DNA of 64,000 bases from positions 3,596,001-3,660,000 of the forward strand of contig CM074763.1 of assembly GCA_037355855.1 (NCBI GenBank). Direction: 5' to 3'. Positions 50,656 through 60,587 of the stretch are shown here, piece after piece; positions within the stretch are counted from its first letter, which is position 1; each line of letters begins with the position of its first letter. The position numbers and the translations under genes are program-made. The notes under the pieces were generated by a model. The model did no database searches, was not told the origin of the DNA, and was given only the letters and a program-made list of their open reading frames with translations. Source of the DNA: Pseudo-nitzschia pungens (Eukaryota; Bacillariophyta; Bacillariophyceae; Bacillariales; Bacillariaceae).

Positions 50656-52221
50656 ATGGACACTCAAGATATATCCCACACAAAATTATCGGGACAATTT
50701 CAAACCGAAGACATCTTGAGACTGAACTATTATTACTCTCAAATTTACCACAATCCGAAGCGTCGTTGGCGCAAAAAGCCCTACGAAGGATGGACGAAAC
50801 CTATGCCGACTCAGCCAGTTCTCATTGAACGTCGCCGAAGGACGTGTCGTATCGTGTTGTTTGTGAGTGTGAATTCCTCTTCTGTGTTCTGTTTGATGTC
50901 AGCCCTTTCTCTTCCCCGTTTGATCCTGTATTGAAACCTGTAAAAATCCTCACCAAAACCATCATAAAAATATTACAGCTTCCTACACGACGCGACTGAA
51001 GCCCATAAAATATCGGATAGTTTGAGTACCACCGTGGATTGTACTTACCAACAAAGTGCTGTTGTCTCCGCTCAAAGCAATGAAAAAAGGTTTCAGATCG
51101 TGGTCTTATTACTTTACAGAATTCCATATAACTTAATCTAGTTGTTATTTACTTTTTGCTTCAACGCGAAGATCCTGGGTTTTTGTTCTTTTTCAGGGGG
51201 CCAAGTTTCCGAAACCGTAAACGTGAAGACTATTTTTCCGCTTCGTCTGCCGATGAACTGAGATGCAAGATGATGATTTCAAGGTCAACAAGCAACGAGG
51301 ACCAGAATGCCGCGAAACTTCTCTGGCAACTGAAGGCGATAGCTACCAAGGAAGTGGAAAGCGTGAATCTCCCATACAGCTGTATCGATTCTTTCTACAT
51401 GGAACCGATTGAGTCATCGGAAGGACGAGGACGAACCGTCTCTGTAGATGAAACAATGGATATCGCCATCAATCGTGTCACTCCGGTTTTGTCTGGGATT
51501 CCAAAAAGAATCATGGAACGAAATGTTTCCCTCCTGTACACAAAGAAAGATGAATCTGTTGATCACATCGATCATCATGATTGGAGTCCACAAGCCGTGA
51601 AAAAAAACCCTCGACTTTCGCTGATCGGTGTCGAGGAAAGTACAAGACAATCTAAAAGGAAACGAGAAAGTCATGTCGGTCTCACCACAAAGTCGGGTAT
51701 TATCCGTTCCACTCTTCGAAAAAAGGTAAGCTAATACCATGAAAGATTGTAAACTGGTACCCAATTGATAGTTCACAGTGATAGAAATTAGTTCATATTG
51801 ATTCGTGTTTTTCTCGATTTTCTTGTTGATTCACAGTTTTCATGGAAGCAATATCCAGAGGTAAGTTATGTTGATGAAGCCCAGAAGAAAATACCATTGT
51901 TTAGCTCTCTGCTGTAAATGCAATATCTTACCGAATGCATTTTTGTGTCCATATCTCATCCTTTCTACCCATGCTCTCTTCTCGCTGTGAAAGTTGGAAG
52001 ACTATCTTTTGAGAAATCAAGAAGAATACTTTGAATACTCGTCTCGCAATTACACAGCGGAACAGAGAAAGTACAACAATGGTTTGACTCGGGGATTGTT
52101 AGACCTAGCATCGGAGGAGGGTTACGTTTTCGAGGAGTTTACTTTCTCAATGGTTCGTGACAGGATCCGCTGTTACTACAAGTCTCATTCGCAGTCCGCG
52201 AAGAAAAAGCGTCGAAGGTAA
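50656..52221 (+). CDS. Conserved small gene of unknown function, with a 24-nt microexon
   Basis: Proposed exons: A from ATG 50656 (MDTQDISHTKLSGQFQTED) to about 50843, B 51197-51725, C 51837-51860, D 51994-52221. The donor of A is uncertain (a phase-2 site is needed, and the better-looking GTGAGT at 50863 does not keep frame). B, C and D join cleanly in phase 0. Exon C encodes only FSWKQYPE. The C-terminus (ELEDYLLRNQEEYFEYSS, NYTAEQRKYNNGLTRGLLDL, VRDRIRCYYKSHSQS, then a Lys/Arg tail) matches a pattern I recall from many diatom proteins of unknown function. The basic tail suggests nuclear or nucleic-acid association. I recognise no enzyme domain. Confidence 0.7.
51837..51860 (+). other. 24-nt microexon
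   Basis: It is bounded by TTGATTCACAG on the left and GTAAGT on the right. Its eight codons, FSWKQYPE, join exon B (...LRKK) to exon D (LEDYLL) in phase 0. Confidence 0.75.
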
Positions 52222-52510
52222 TTCTGCCTTTTGCATGTATCAGCAAGAACGACTCTGAAGGGAGATACCTCAATACATCTGTCACCGATAGACGGACTAT
52301 TAGTTCTTTCTTTCCCTCCCGAACTTACCACACATAGTTTGAAAGTGTACATTTTCTGTAATACATAATCGTAAATTAAGAGTTTCTGAACCTGTCCTAT
52401 CGGATATATGTTCCTACTTTAGTTTACACGATCGCATCGAGTGTGCCATCGAGTCTCAAAGCATCTCTAAGGCCGATTCCGCAATCGACTTCGACCACGG
52501 CATCGAATCC
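52222..52510. other. Short spacer between convergent genes
   Basis: About 290 bp shared by the 3' ends of the plus-strand unknown gene and the minus-strand chromatin gene. Nothing else is seen. Confidence 0.6.
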
Positions 52511-55500
52511 TTATGCAATTGAGCTCACCGGAGGTTTCTTGCACTTAGCTTTTTTCTTTTGTTGACCTCTTACAACTCTCCTTGCAACATTCATCGCTTC
52601 TTCGAGTTGGTTCTTAATATCGCGAGTATGTTTGCTTAAATCTTCTTCTGGAGGAGTGTCTGAAAATGGAACACATGCGTCTGTCTTAACCACACGCAGT
52701 GCACCACGTTCACCCACAAGAGAAACAAGGATACGATCCACTGTTTCGAGTTGAGATGTTAAGTAATCGTTCTTTGGAAGGCATTTTCGAGCTGGCCACA
52801 TGGGGTATTCTTCAACCTTAACGAAACAAAATTCATCCGAGAAGTTCACATTGGCCCATACCTCTGAAAGCTCGGGGGCTAATTGGGAAGACTTCTTTTT
52901 TGGTCTGTTCTTGCTCCAAGAACTCATGGCATCGACCAGTGCTGAATACTCTTCTTCCATTTTGGTAATTTTTGCGCTTGCCTTGTTAACGAATGCCGAT
53001 ATTAATGCTGCTAATTTCGATACTGTTCTAGTTTGCTTCACAGCTCTAATCCAGTCTACGCGACTTGCGTCCTCCTGTCCATCGAGGCTACTGTTCAAAA
53101 CAATGGCTTCCGCACAAAGGCAAGTTGTAATATCCGAATCTTTGTTTTCCGGTTTCGATCGAATCTCGTTTCCTTTTTCAACATCCAGTTCATTTGCGTC
53201 TTCGTCGCTTTCGTCATCAGTATCTTCTTCGTAACCCCCGTGTTTTTCCAAAACTTTCAACGCTTCTTCCTTACAGTAGCTTGCCGCTTCGGGATGATAC
53301 TCTACCAACGCGTGTTTTAACTCGGCAACAACAACGGTATTTTGTGTTTTACGGGCCGCTGAAATAGCATCTACGAGCGCAGTGTGGATCTTCGTATACG
53401 ACTTCGCTGGCACACGCTTCAATCGATGGATCTGCTTCTTCCAGGCATCCTGGATCCGCTCTTCTTCGTCTTCGGGGCTCGTCGACATGTTGTCATCGGC
53501 CTCATCGGTTTCCTTGGCGACCATGGCGAGCCCGGTTGCTTCGAAAACTCTGCTTTCCAATTCAAGCAAACGTTGCTGAAAATATTCCAAAAAAGGGAAT
53601 AGAGTGTGAGAAACGTAAGTTTTCATGCATACAGTGGCAGAGTGCAAGTAGACCAAGTGTCTTAACCAAAAATACTTACCCTAATCATGCAAACAATCTG
53701 GTAGGTCGACAAAGCGTTTTTGGCTTTGGGTTCCGGAGAAGAAATCGAAGGAGCGGACTGGCCATCAGCACTTGCTGCGGTATTTTCTTCGCAGATCAGA
53801 AACGGTAAGCTTGTTTCGTTCCAAGCATGGATCGCTGTCTCCAGACTCGAAATCCATGATTTGCGGTCGCCATTTTCCCATTTTGCAAGCTTTTCAATGC
53901 GTTCCTCCAGCTCCAGTAGCTGGTTCACCGTAAAACCGACAACACCGGTACCGTCAATGTGACCACTTGGCCACAGCTTGCTGCACCTCGACTTCTTCAC
54001 ACGCTTTCCGTCGTGTTCCGGGATTTTTTGGACTTCCCTTCGATTGGCACGGCGTTTACGGGTGTGTTCTTCTTGCGTTTCAAATTCTCTCAGCATCTTC
54101 AATCCCGTCTCTAGCTCCAAGTTATAGTCCTTGACGACATTCCCATCGGCAACTGATTTTTCCAATCGTTCGATTTCCTCTTGAAGGTCAATCAACTCCT
54201 GTTCGGACTGTGATGCCAAACGGCCGGATTTCCGTCCATTTTGATAGTTGGCCCGAGCATTTTCCAATCTGCGTTTCACGTCGCTCTTCTCTCGAAGCAA
54301 AGCTTTCTTGTCGTTCATTTCTTTGATATCATCGTAAACGTGCCGACGTGCCAGCTGTAAAGCTTCGTGAAGATTTGATTCGCGAATCCCACGAACATCA
54401 AGAGATTCCATAAACTGGTTCAGAGTAGACTTCTTGCTGATGGCTTGCCAAGTAATCCGACGAACTGCTTTGCTGTCTGGGACCTCAAACGGTAAATCCG
54501 TTTGAATAGTTTTGCCCTGTTGAAGGAAAAACACGAATTCCGGATCTTGCGATGAATGATAAACTTCCTGAAAGTTTCGATCCATTCCGACGGGTTCCGT
54601 GCGGATGCGTTTTCCTCGACAGCTCTTGTCGTACGCGTCTTGCGCCTTCTGTTGTTCCCTTCGTGCCTTCTCCAACTTCGCCTCGCTAGATTTCGAAACC
54701 TTTCCGTTGCTGCTGCTTCGCGTAATTTTTTCCGGTTTCCGTTCTTCTTTCGGCACTTCTCCGGTCACGTCTCCCTTTGCTGCTGCCTCCAGGGCCTTTT
54801 GCTTTTCCTTTTCCTCGGCTGCTTCTGCCGCAAGTTGTCGATTGCGGGCGGTGAGTATCTTTCGGAATTGTGCATCCGCGGCCTTTTTGCGTTTGAGCAG
54901 GTCGTAGTTCTCGTCGTTTCGGATCTCCAGTTCCTCCGCACAGTCCCCACAAGTGCCAACAATGTCATCTACCAGGGCTTTCAATAGCGATAGCAACTCT
55001 TCGGCATTCAAATGCCAGGGGTCGGTGTTGAAAAACTTGGCGTGTGCCTTTTTGAGAATCCCGGTTCCGAGGTACGACGAATCTGACGTTGGAGGTTCGA
55101 GTTCGCTGCTGTCTTTGGGCTCGTTGCTGACGTAAAACAAATATTCGGCATCGATGCCCAGCGAGCGAATCGTGGTCTTTCCCTCTTCTGCCGGTACCTT
55201 ATCCGAGTACTTTTGTTCCATGGCATCCATGTAGAGAAGGAGCACCTCGCTCCAGCTCGCGGGTGTCAGCGCCACGCCGAGTTTCTCCGGCACCAGGTTT
55301 TGGAGCGCCACGACAAACAAGTGGGTCATCAACGGCGGGAGCATCTTTGCCTTTTTGCACCATCCCCTGGACACAAATTGCACGCATTCCATCCACTGCG
55401 CCAGCGTAAAGGGCGCTACGACCGCTTTCTGTTTGCGGAATCGACCCCACCCGAGATCCCCACGGAAGAAGTGGTAAATGTGAATGACGTCGTTCATGAT

Positions 55501-56226
55501 CCCCGATCCCGTCGTGTCGGACCGGCATGCGACGGGCAGATTGGGCATGGCGAGTTCCAGGGACGGACGGGGGTTGTCCTTGTAGGGCGATACGACCCTG
55601 AGTTCTCGGTCTTCCTCGATGAGTTTGAGGTCGTCCATGGGAAACTTGCGCTTTCGGATTTTCTCCTGGCGTTCCTTTTCTTTCTTTTGGCGTTCTTTTT
55701 CCGCCTTTTCCTTCCGCTCTTTCTCTTTGAGTGCGGCGAGCTCGGCCTTGGTGGGTTGTTTGGCAGCCGCGGCCGCTTTCTTTGCCGCCTTTTCTGCCTT
55801 GGCGTTGGCCGCGGCCGTCGCCTTTCTCTTCTTGGCGTTGGCGGCAGCCTTTTTCTTTTGTTCCGTCTTGATCCAAGCCGGGTTGATCTTGAAGGAGGAT
55901 TTGATCTTGACAAACCGATTGGATTTGACTCCCAGCTTGAGAGTAAAGTTCATTTTTTGTTTGAGCTTGGCGGGATCCATCGTCGGGTGGTTATTCATTA
56001 TCCATTTGGTAATGGCCGGAGCGGAGGATCCGGTTCTGTCTTTCAGAGCGACAATGGCACCGTGGATCAGCTCCGTGTACGGGATCGACGTGGATTTCCG
56101 TTTGCCCCCTCCGCTGCCACTCTTGGAAGGAGTTTCACCCTTTGCCGTTTCCGATATGGACGAATCGGGCGAACCCGAAGGTTTCGCGACGTCCGGGTCC
56201 ACCACGATGGTGGTTTTGCTCGCCAT
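52511..56226 (-). CDS. Chromatin protein: linker-histone (H15), DDT, WHIM and PWWP-like regions
   Basis: Exon 1 is 56226-53680 and exon 2 is 53575-52511, with a 104-bp intron (donor GTAAGT, acceptor TATTTTCAG), giving 1203 aa. Residues about 48-116 (YTELIHGAIVALKDRTGSSA, FVKIKSSFKIN) form a linker-histone winged helix. Residues 120-195 are a Lys/Ala/Glu-rich helix. About 244-315 is a DDT domain (NDVIHIYHFFRGDLGWGRF, LPPLMTHLFVVALQNLV). About 408-445 is WHIM1 (DPWHLNAEELLSLLKALVDD), and VGMDRNFQEVYHSSQDPEF matches the following WHIM segment. Exon 2 contains VKVEEYPMWPARKC, a PWWP-like core. DDT plus WHIM is typical of ISWI-partner subunits (ACF1/BAZ, DDR4 or RINGLET-like) in nucleosome spacing. 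A role as an ISWI accessory subunit in the nucleus is a strong inference. Confidence 0.87.
53576..53679 (-). other. Intron in the chromatin gene
   Basis: On the minus strand, ATTAGG|GTAAGT and TATTTTCAG|CAACG. Removing 104 nt joins QIVCMIR to QRLLELESRVFEA in frame. Confidence 0.88.
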
Positions 56227-57839
56227 TGTTGTTGTTGCTATTGTTGTTCTTTTCGCTGTTGTTTTTTACTATTGTTGTATGGTATCCGAGGTAGTGGACA
56301 GAGTGCTCGTGTTCGGCTCGTTTCGTTTCGGAATTGGCACGCCGGTCCAACGCTGTTGCACTGCGTGTCAAACTGCTGCGCTATGCTGTGCGATGTTATA
56401 ATGTTGTGTTGTGTTGTGTTGTGTTGTGTTGTAATGTGCCAAAGTGGGATGCGGTCAGAGCTGGGCCGGTCCAATCCAATCCAATGCAATGCAATGCAAT
56501 GCAATCCAATTCAATGCGATGCGATGCAATCCAATCACGTCTGTTTCGGTGTTCATTTTCGTTTTTGTTTTCGCGTTTGCAGCATTTGATTCCCGCGGCG
56601 GACCGTTGAATGCAGGAACAAATGGTGAGACGACGCGAACGAGAAGAATTCTCACCAACGACAAGAGGAAATGCCAGAAAGAATCACAATGGAGGAGACG
56701 ATCCCCGTCCGATTGCGCAGACGCAGATGGGACCGAAATCGACGGCACGGCACGGCACGGTACGAGTACGGTACGGTACGAGTACTCGTATTGTCGAATG
56801 AATCAATCAATCGATCGCATTGGAAGAACGCTGGCACGAGACGAGACATTCCGTGATTCGAATCGAGTGGGACAGTGCGTGCGGAATGGCGTTGTGTCCG
56901 ACCGGAGTCTGCCTTGTGTTGCACTCGGTCGCGCTGCGTGCAAGGGAAATCGTGTCCCGCACCACCGTGTGTCCATGCCATCCGGTACCGAGCAAAGTGG
57001 AACAGCGGAACCCTGCCCGAATGTGCCTTACCTCCTTGCCTGTTGTACGGTACCTGTCGCGGTGCAAAGGAAAGCTTGTGTGTAAGGTTTAGTCTGTTGT
57101 CGAGGTCACTGTTGTCTTTCTTAGTTTCGGCGTTGCAGGGTTGTGTCCCTCGCCAATGCGGAATGGGAATTCTGTGTCGAGAAAGTTTGGTGATTACGAT
57201 ACATAAGCGGAGTACGGTAGGAGTATCACCGGTAATTACCTGTACTCGTAGCGTTTGTAGCGTTTCTGGAATGGGTGGGGATGACGATGGATAAGTTACG
57301 TAATCTCTTATTATTATTCATAATAACGGTAAGGTTTACCGTAATTACCGCACCGCATCGCATCGCATCGAGATGTGGCGAGCTGCAAGCTGATTCAATG
57401 GTTTGGTGATTGCAACATCAGTGTCGTACATAAGGTTACTGTAATTCCATGCCGTACGACAGTACGTGCATCGGGAGCAAAAACAGTGAGGGAAAACTGA
57501 AACAGAAATGGCGCGCGAAGGAAGGCAAAACGATGGGTTATTTTTTTTGTGAAGTAAGGTTACGAGTAAGGTTTACTTCGTAGTAGGAAAGGCGCCTGGA
57601 ACGCAGATACGACAAACGAAGTCGAAGGGAACGCAGAAAGGGTATTTTGAGTCGAAATTTTTTGGTGGGTACACTAATAGGGGAAAAAACCAAAATGGGG
57701 ATAAATTTGGTACGCAAATCTGGTAATGAAAACAGATGATATTTCCCACTCTATCCACATATACAGTAATGTAGTATTTTAATGATGCTCAACAGTATTT
57801 AACAGTACTAGGGCAATATTGCGTGCACCTGGAGATGCA
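56227..57839. other. Upstream region of the chromatin gene with simple repeats
   Basis: No reliable gene. There is a (GTTGT)n tract at about 56403-56432, an AATCC/AATGC tract at about 56465-56535 and a GCATC repeat at about 57354-57370. GGTAATTACC occurs at 57231-57240 and GTAATTACCG at 57341-57350. Frames that stay open here are low-complexity or antisense to the chromatin gene. Confidence 0.55.
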
Positions 57840-58412
57840 TGGTAACATGCATGGTAACATGCACGGCAACATACACAATAATATGCACGGTAACATGCAC
57901 ATGTGCACGGTAACATGTGCACGGTAACAAATACTACTACTAATAATAGTACCTTAAGTAACAATTTCCAAGTGTCAAGACGATAATTAAAATTTTTACT
58001 TAAGTAACCATTTCCAACTGGTTACTGGTAAATATCAATCACCGTATTAAATTTTCAATACACATTAGAACATTTAAGATGGAGATTCAATTTAACACGG
58101 AGAATAGTTTAAAAATTTAAGTCTACGTGTTAAATTTTTAAAACTATTTTTGAATCTACGTATTTAATTGTACTAATTGTACTTGTACCGGGTTGTTCCG
58201 GTACAAGTACATACTTTGTAACAATTAACCTGGTCGACCTGTCAGCCCATCTTAAATTTTTAAACTTTTCGTCGTGTTGTGGTACAGAAGATTTTTGAAT
58301 CTACGTGTTAAATTTTTAAAACTATTCAATGGTGATTGATATTTACTGTTTCTTATTGTGCATGTTACTGTGCATGTTACGGTGCATGTTATCGTGCATG
58401 TACATGTTAAGG
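57838..58412. repeat. Long imperfect inverted repeat (MITE-like or foldback)
   Basis: The left arm has repeated GGTAACATGCAC (57840-57930) and AAATATCAATCACC (about 58028). The right arm has GGTGATTGATATTT (about 58331) and repeated GTGCATGTTAC (58358-58400), the reverse complements in mirrored order. The centre is AT-rich, with several AAATTTTTAAA words. No ORF is present. A transposon origin is plausible but I found no clear target duplication. Confidence 0.65.
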
Positions 58413-58424
58413 TAGAAATACGCG

Positions 58425-58733
58425 ATAGGAGTATTTTAAAGATGTATGATTAATAAATTGTGAATGGTTGAATACTTTACAAGATGGGAATGATTTCTTG
58501 AGTATGGAATGAATGATCAAACAATGATATAATTGTTTGTCAGGCATAATATCAATAATTGGTGAGTCATGGGAATCTTTGTTTGAATTGTATGTGTATT
58601 CTTGTACGTTGAATATTCAGTGTATGTACATGAATATCATATACTACGTATATTCTTGTGTATTGGAGCACATGCGGGATTCAATAATCATTTATAGCCT
58701 CTCATAGGGTACCTATGTCAACATGTCACATTG
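58425..58733 (-). repeat. Degenerate LTR of the gypsy A family (3' LTR of gypsy B)
   Basis: The reverse complement matches the LTR at 3539-3851 in patches: ACCTATCGCG, CATCTTTAAAATAC, ATTCCCATCTTGTAAAGTAT, TGAATCCCGCATG and CTCCAATA. It lies just downstream (minus strand) of the gypsy B RNase H. Confidence 0.75.
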
Positions 58734-60057
58734 GTTGTTTGGTAGGTTGACTAGACACTCATTGTTCAGCAAACAAGCTTGTAGTTCTTCATCTGTGTCA
58801 TGGCACAAGTGCTGGAATAGGTTGGGGAACTCTGTTAAAAATAGTTCTTCATCTTGTTTGGGAACTTCAAGGTTCAGAAAAATTAATAAGGGTGCCCTTT
58901 GCAAGGGCTTCTTTCTTCCCCACAGTAGGTGGATCCATCTGGGGGAGCCTGGAGAAGGCATCAGCAAGAACATTTTTCTTGCCTTCCACATAAGTGAGAT
59001 TGACACCAAATTCTTCAAGGAATATTCTCCACTGGACGGCTCATTGGACTGATAGGGTCCTGAAGGTTAGGTTTTTATGGTCAGTGTATACATTGATAAC
59101 ACCACCAAGGAGCATCTTCCGGTACTCTTTGCAGCACAGGACGATTGTGAGGAGTTCTTTCTCCATGGTAGTATAGTTCTTTTGGGCATCAGATAGTTTC
59201 TTGGACCAATATGCTATGGGGTTGCCATCCTGTAGTATGGCAGCTCCAAGCTGGAGGTCTGAGGCATCAGTGTAAAGTTCAGAGGGCTTGTTAAGGCCTG
59301 GATAGGTGTTCAGCGCATCTGCTGCCTCCATTGCTTTCATTTCTAGAAAGGCATTATCTTGAGCAGGTCCCCAAGTGAAAGCCAAAGGGGCTTTTCTTTG
59401 CTTGCCTTTAATGCTAGCTGCTTGAGGAGTTTTCTTGGGACCACCAGTGATATCAAAGAGTGGCGCTAGGACATGGAATCTGGGAGGCCACATGTCCCTG
59501 TAGCATCCAACTGCGCCAAGGAAGGACTTGACTTGTGTCACAGTTCTTGGTCGATCCATATGTAGGATGGCTTCAATCTTTTTTCTCCAAGGCTTAACAG
59601 CTGTAGGTGTCATCCAATATCCAAGGAAGTCAGTTTCTTGTACAGCCCAATAACACTTAAGTGGGTTGTATTTCAGTCCATTTTGGTTGAGCCGATCTAG
59701 AATTTTGTCAATGGTCTTCATGTGTAGGTCAAAGGATCCATTGGTCCATATTCCAATATCATCAATGTAGACAGTGCAGTCAGTATCTTGTAGAATATCT
59801 TTGATGAGCTGTTGAGCTACATCTGGGGAGCCTTTAACTCCCATTGGTAGGCGCTGGTACTCGTAGCATCCATATGGGGTGACTATGGTACATAGCTTCT
59901 TGCTTGCATCATCTAGTTCAAAGCAGTATTATTGCATGGACAAGTCAATCTTGGTGATGTGAGTGTACTTGCCTCTCTTGTTCATGATGTCTTGTATCCT
60001 AGGAATGGGATAAGGTCTGCGTTCAAGAAGTTCATTAAGTTCTCTGAAGTCTGATAC
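58734..60057 (-). pseudogene. gypsy B: truncated RT/RNase H copy without integrase
   Basis: Minus-strand pol of the gypsy A family. From 60057 down it encodes FRELNELLERRPYPIPRIQD and THITKIDLSMQ, then a TAA (59929-59931). RT follows with an intact YIDDIGIW, then RNase H ([31 protein letters not shown]). Past RNase H it reads [17 protein letters not shown] sequence with small breaks, then DEELQACLLNNECLVNLPNN. It runs into the LTR at about 58733, so the expected integrase is absent. The upstream end at 60057 is cut by a LINE fragment, so gag and protease are missing too. Confidence 0.85.
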
Positions 60058-60374
60058 GTGCCAATGCAGTGGCTGCTGATCAGCATGGTAGCCGGAAGCA
60101 CCACAAGGCCATCAACATCTGCCTGAACAAGAAGCTCACAGGTGACTTCTCTGTTGCTGACAAGCATGGCAATCGTGCTACTCTGGATCGCTTTGAGGTT
60201 GACCATGCTGACAAAACACTCAGGGTTTTATCTCCATGGATGGCAATGAGGAAGCCCAGATTGCTCACATGAAGTCCCAGTCTCAGTCTTTTGGGTCTCA
60301 ACTGAAGGCTTCCAAGTGTGAGAAGCGGGCTTCCCTCTATACCTTCAAGTATTCTTTCATGAAGTCTGTTGAAT
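60058..60374 (+). pseudogene. LINE ORF2 fragment with internal deletion
   Basis: The plus strand encodes NAVAADQHGSRKHHKAINIC then LNKKL joined directly to TGDFSVADKHGNRATLDRF, followed by DHADKTLRV and, after a one-base loss, further ORF2 sequence to FKYSFMKSVEL. In LINE1 the two joined parts are about 590 nt apart (about 13070 and 13660), so the RT catalytic segment with FVDD is deleted, with the frame kept. No 3' UTR, tail or target duplication is seen. It lies antisense to the gypsy copies on both sides. Confidence 0.85.
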
Positions 60375-60586
60375 TGCCATACCCCGGGTCTACTAGTGAT
60401 TAGAATAGTAGTGATATGCAAATTGTGAGCTCTATTGGTTAGTCTATTTGCTACAGTTCTAAGAGCCTTCCGAATCAGCGATTCTGTCGACTCGCCGATT
60501 GTTTTTATCCTTATCCTTAATCCAGTCCCGAGTAGACTCGTGACTGTATTCCGGTGCACGGCATGCTCCTCCATGGTACTGTAACA
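60375..60586 (-). repeat. Probable 3' LTR of gypsy C
   Basis: About 212 bp that starts TGTTACAGTACC and ends GGGGTATGGCA on the minus strand, directly after the pol stop and a purine run (GAGAAG). The partner LTR is outside the window, so the boundary rests on TG...CA ends and position. Confidence 0.6.
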
Positions 60587-60587
60587 A

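Noticed and set aside
55213..56589. 458-codon plus-strand frame opposite the chromatin gene
   Set aside because: It is antisense to a well-supported exon, has no domain signature and ends in simple repeats.
56444..57085. 213-codon plus-strand frame upstream of the chromatin gene
   Set aside because: It begins in an AATGC/AATCC simple repeat, contains low-complexity Thr/Arg/Gly text and shows no conserved motif or splice support.
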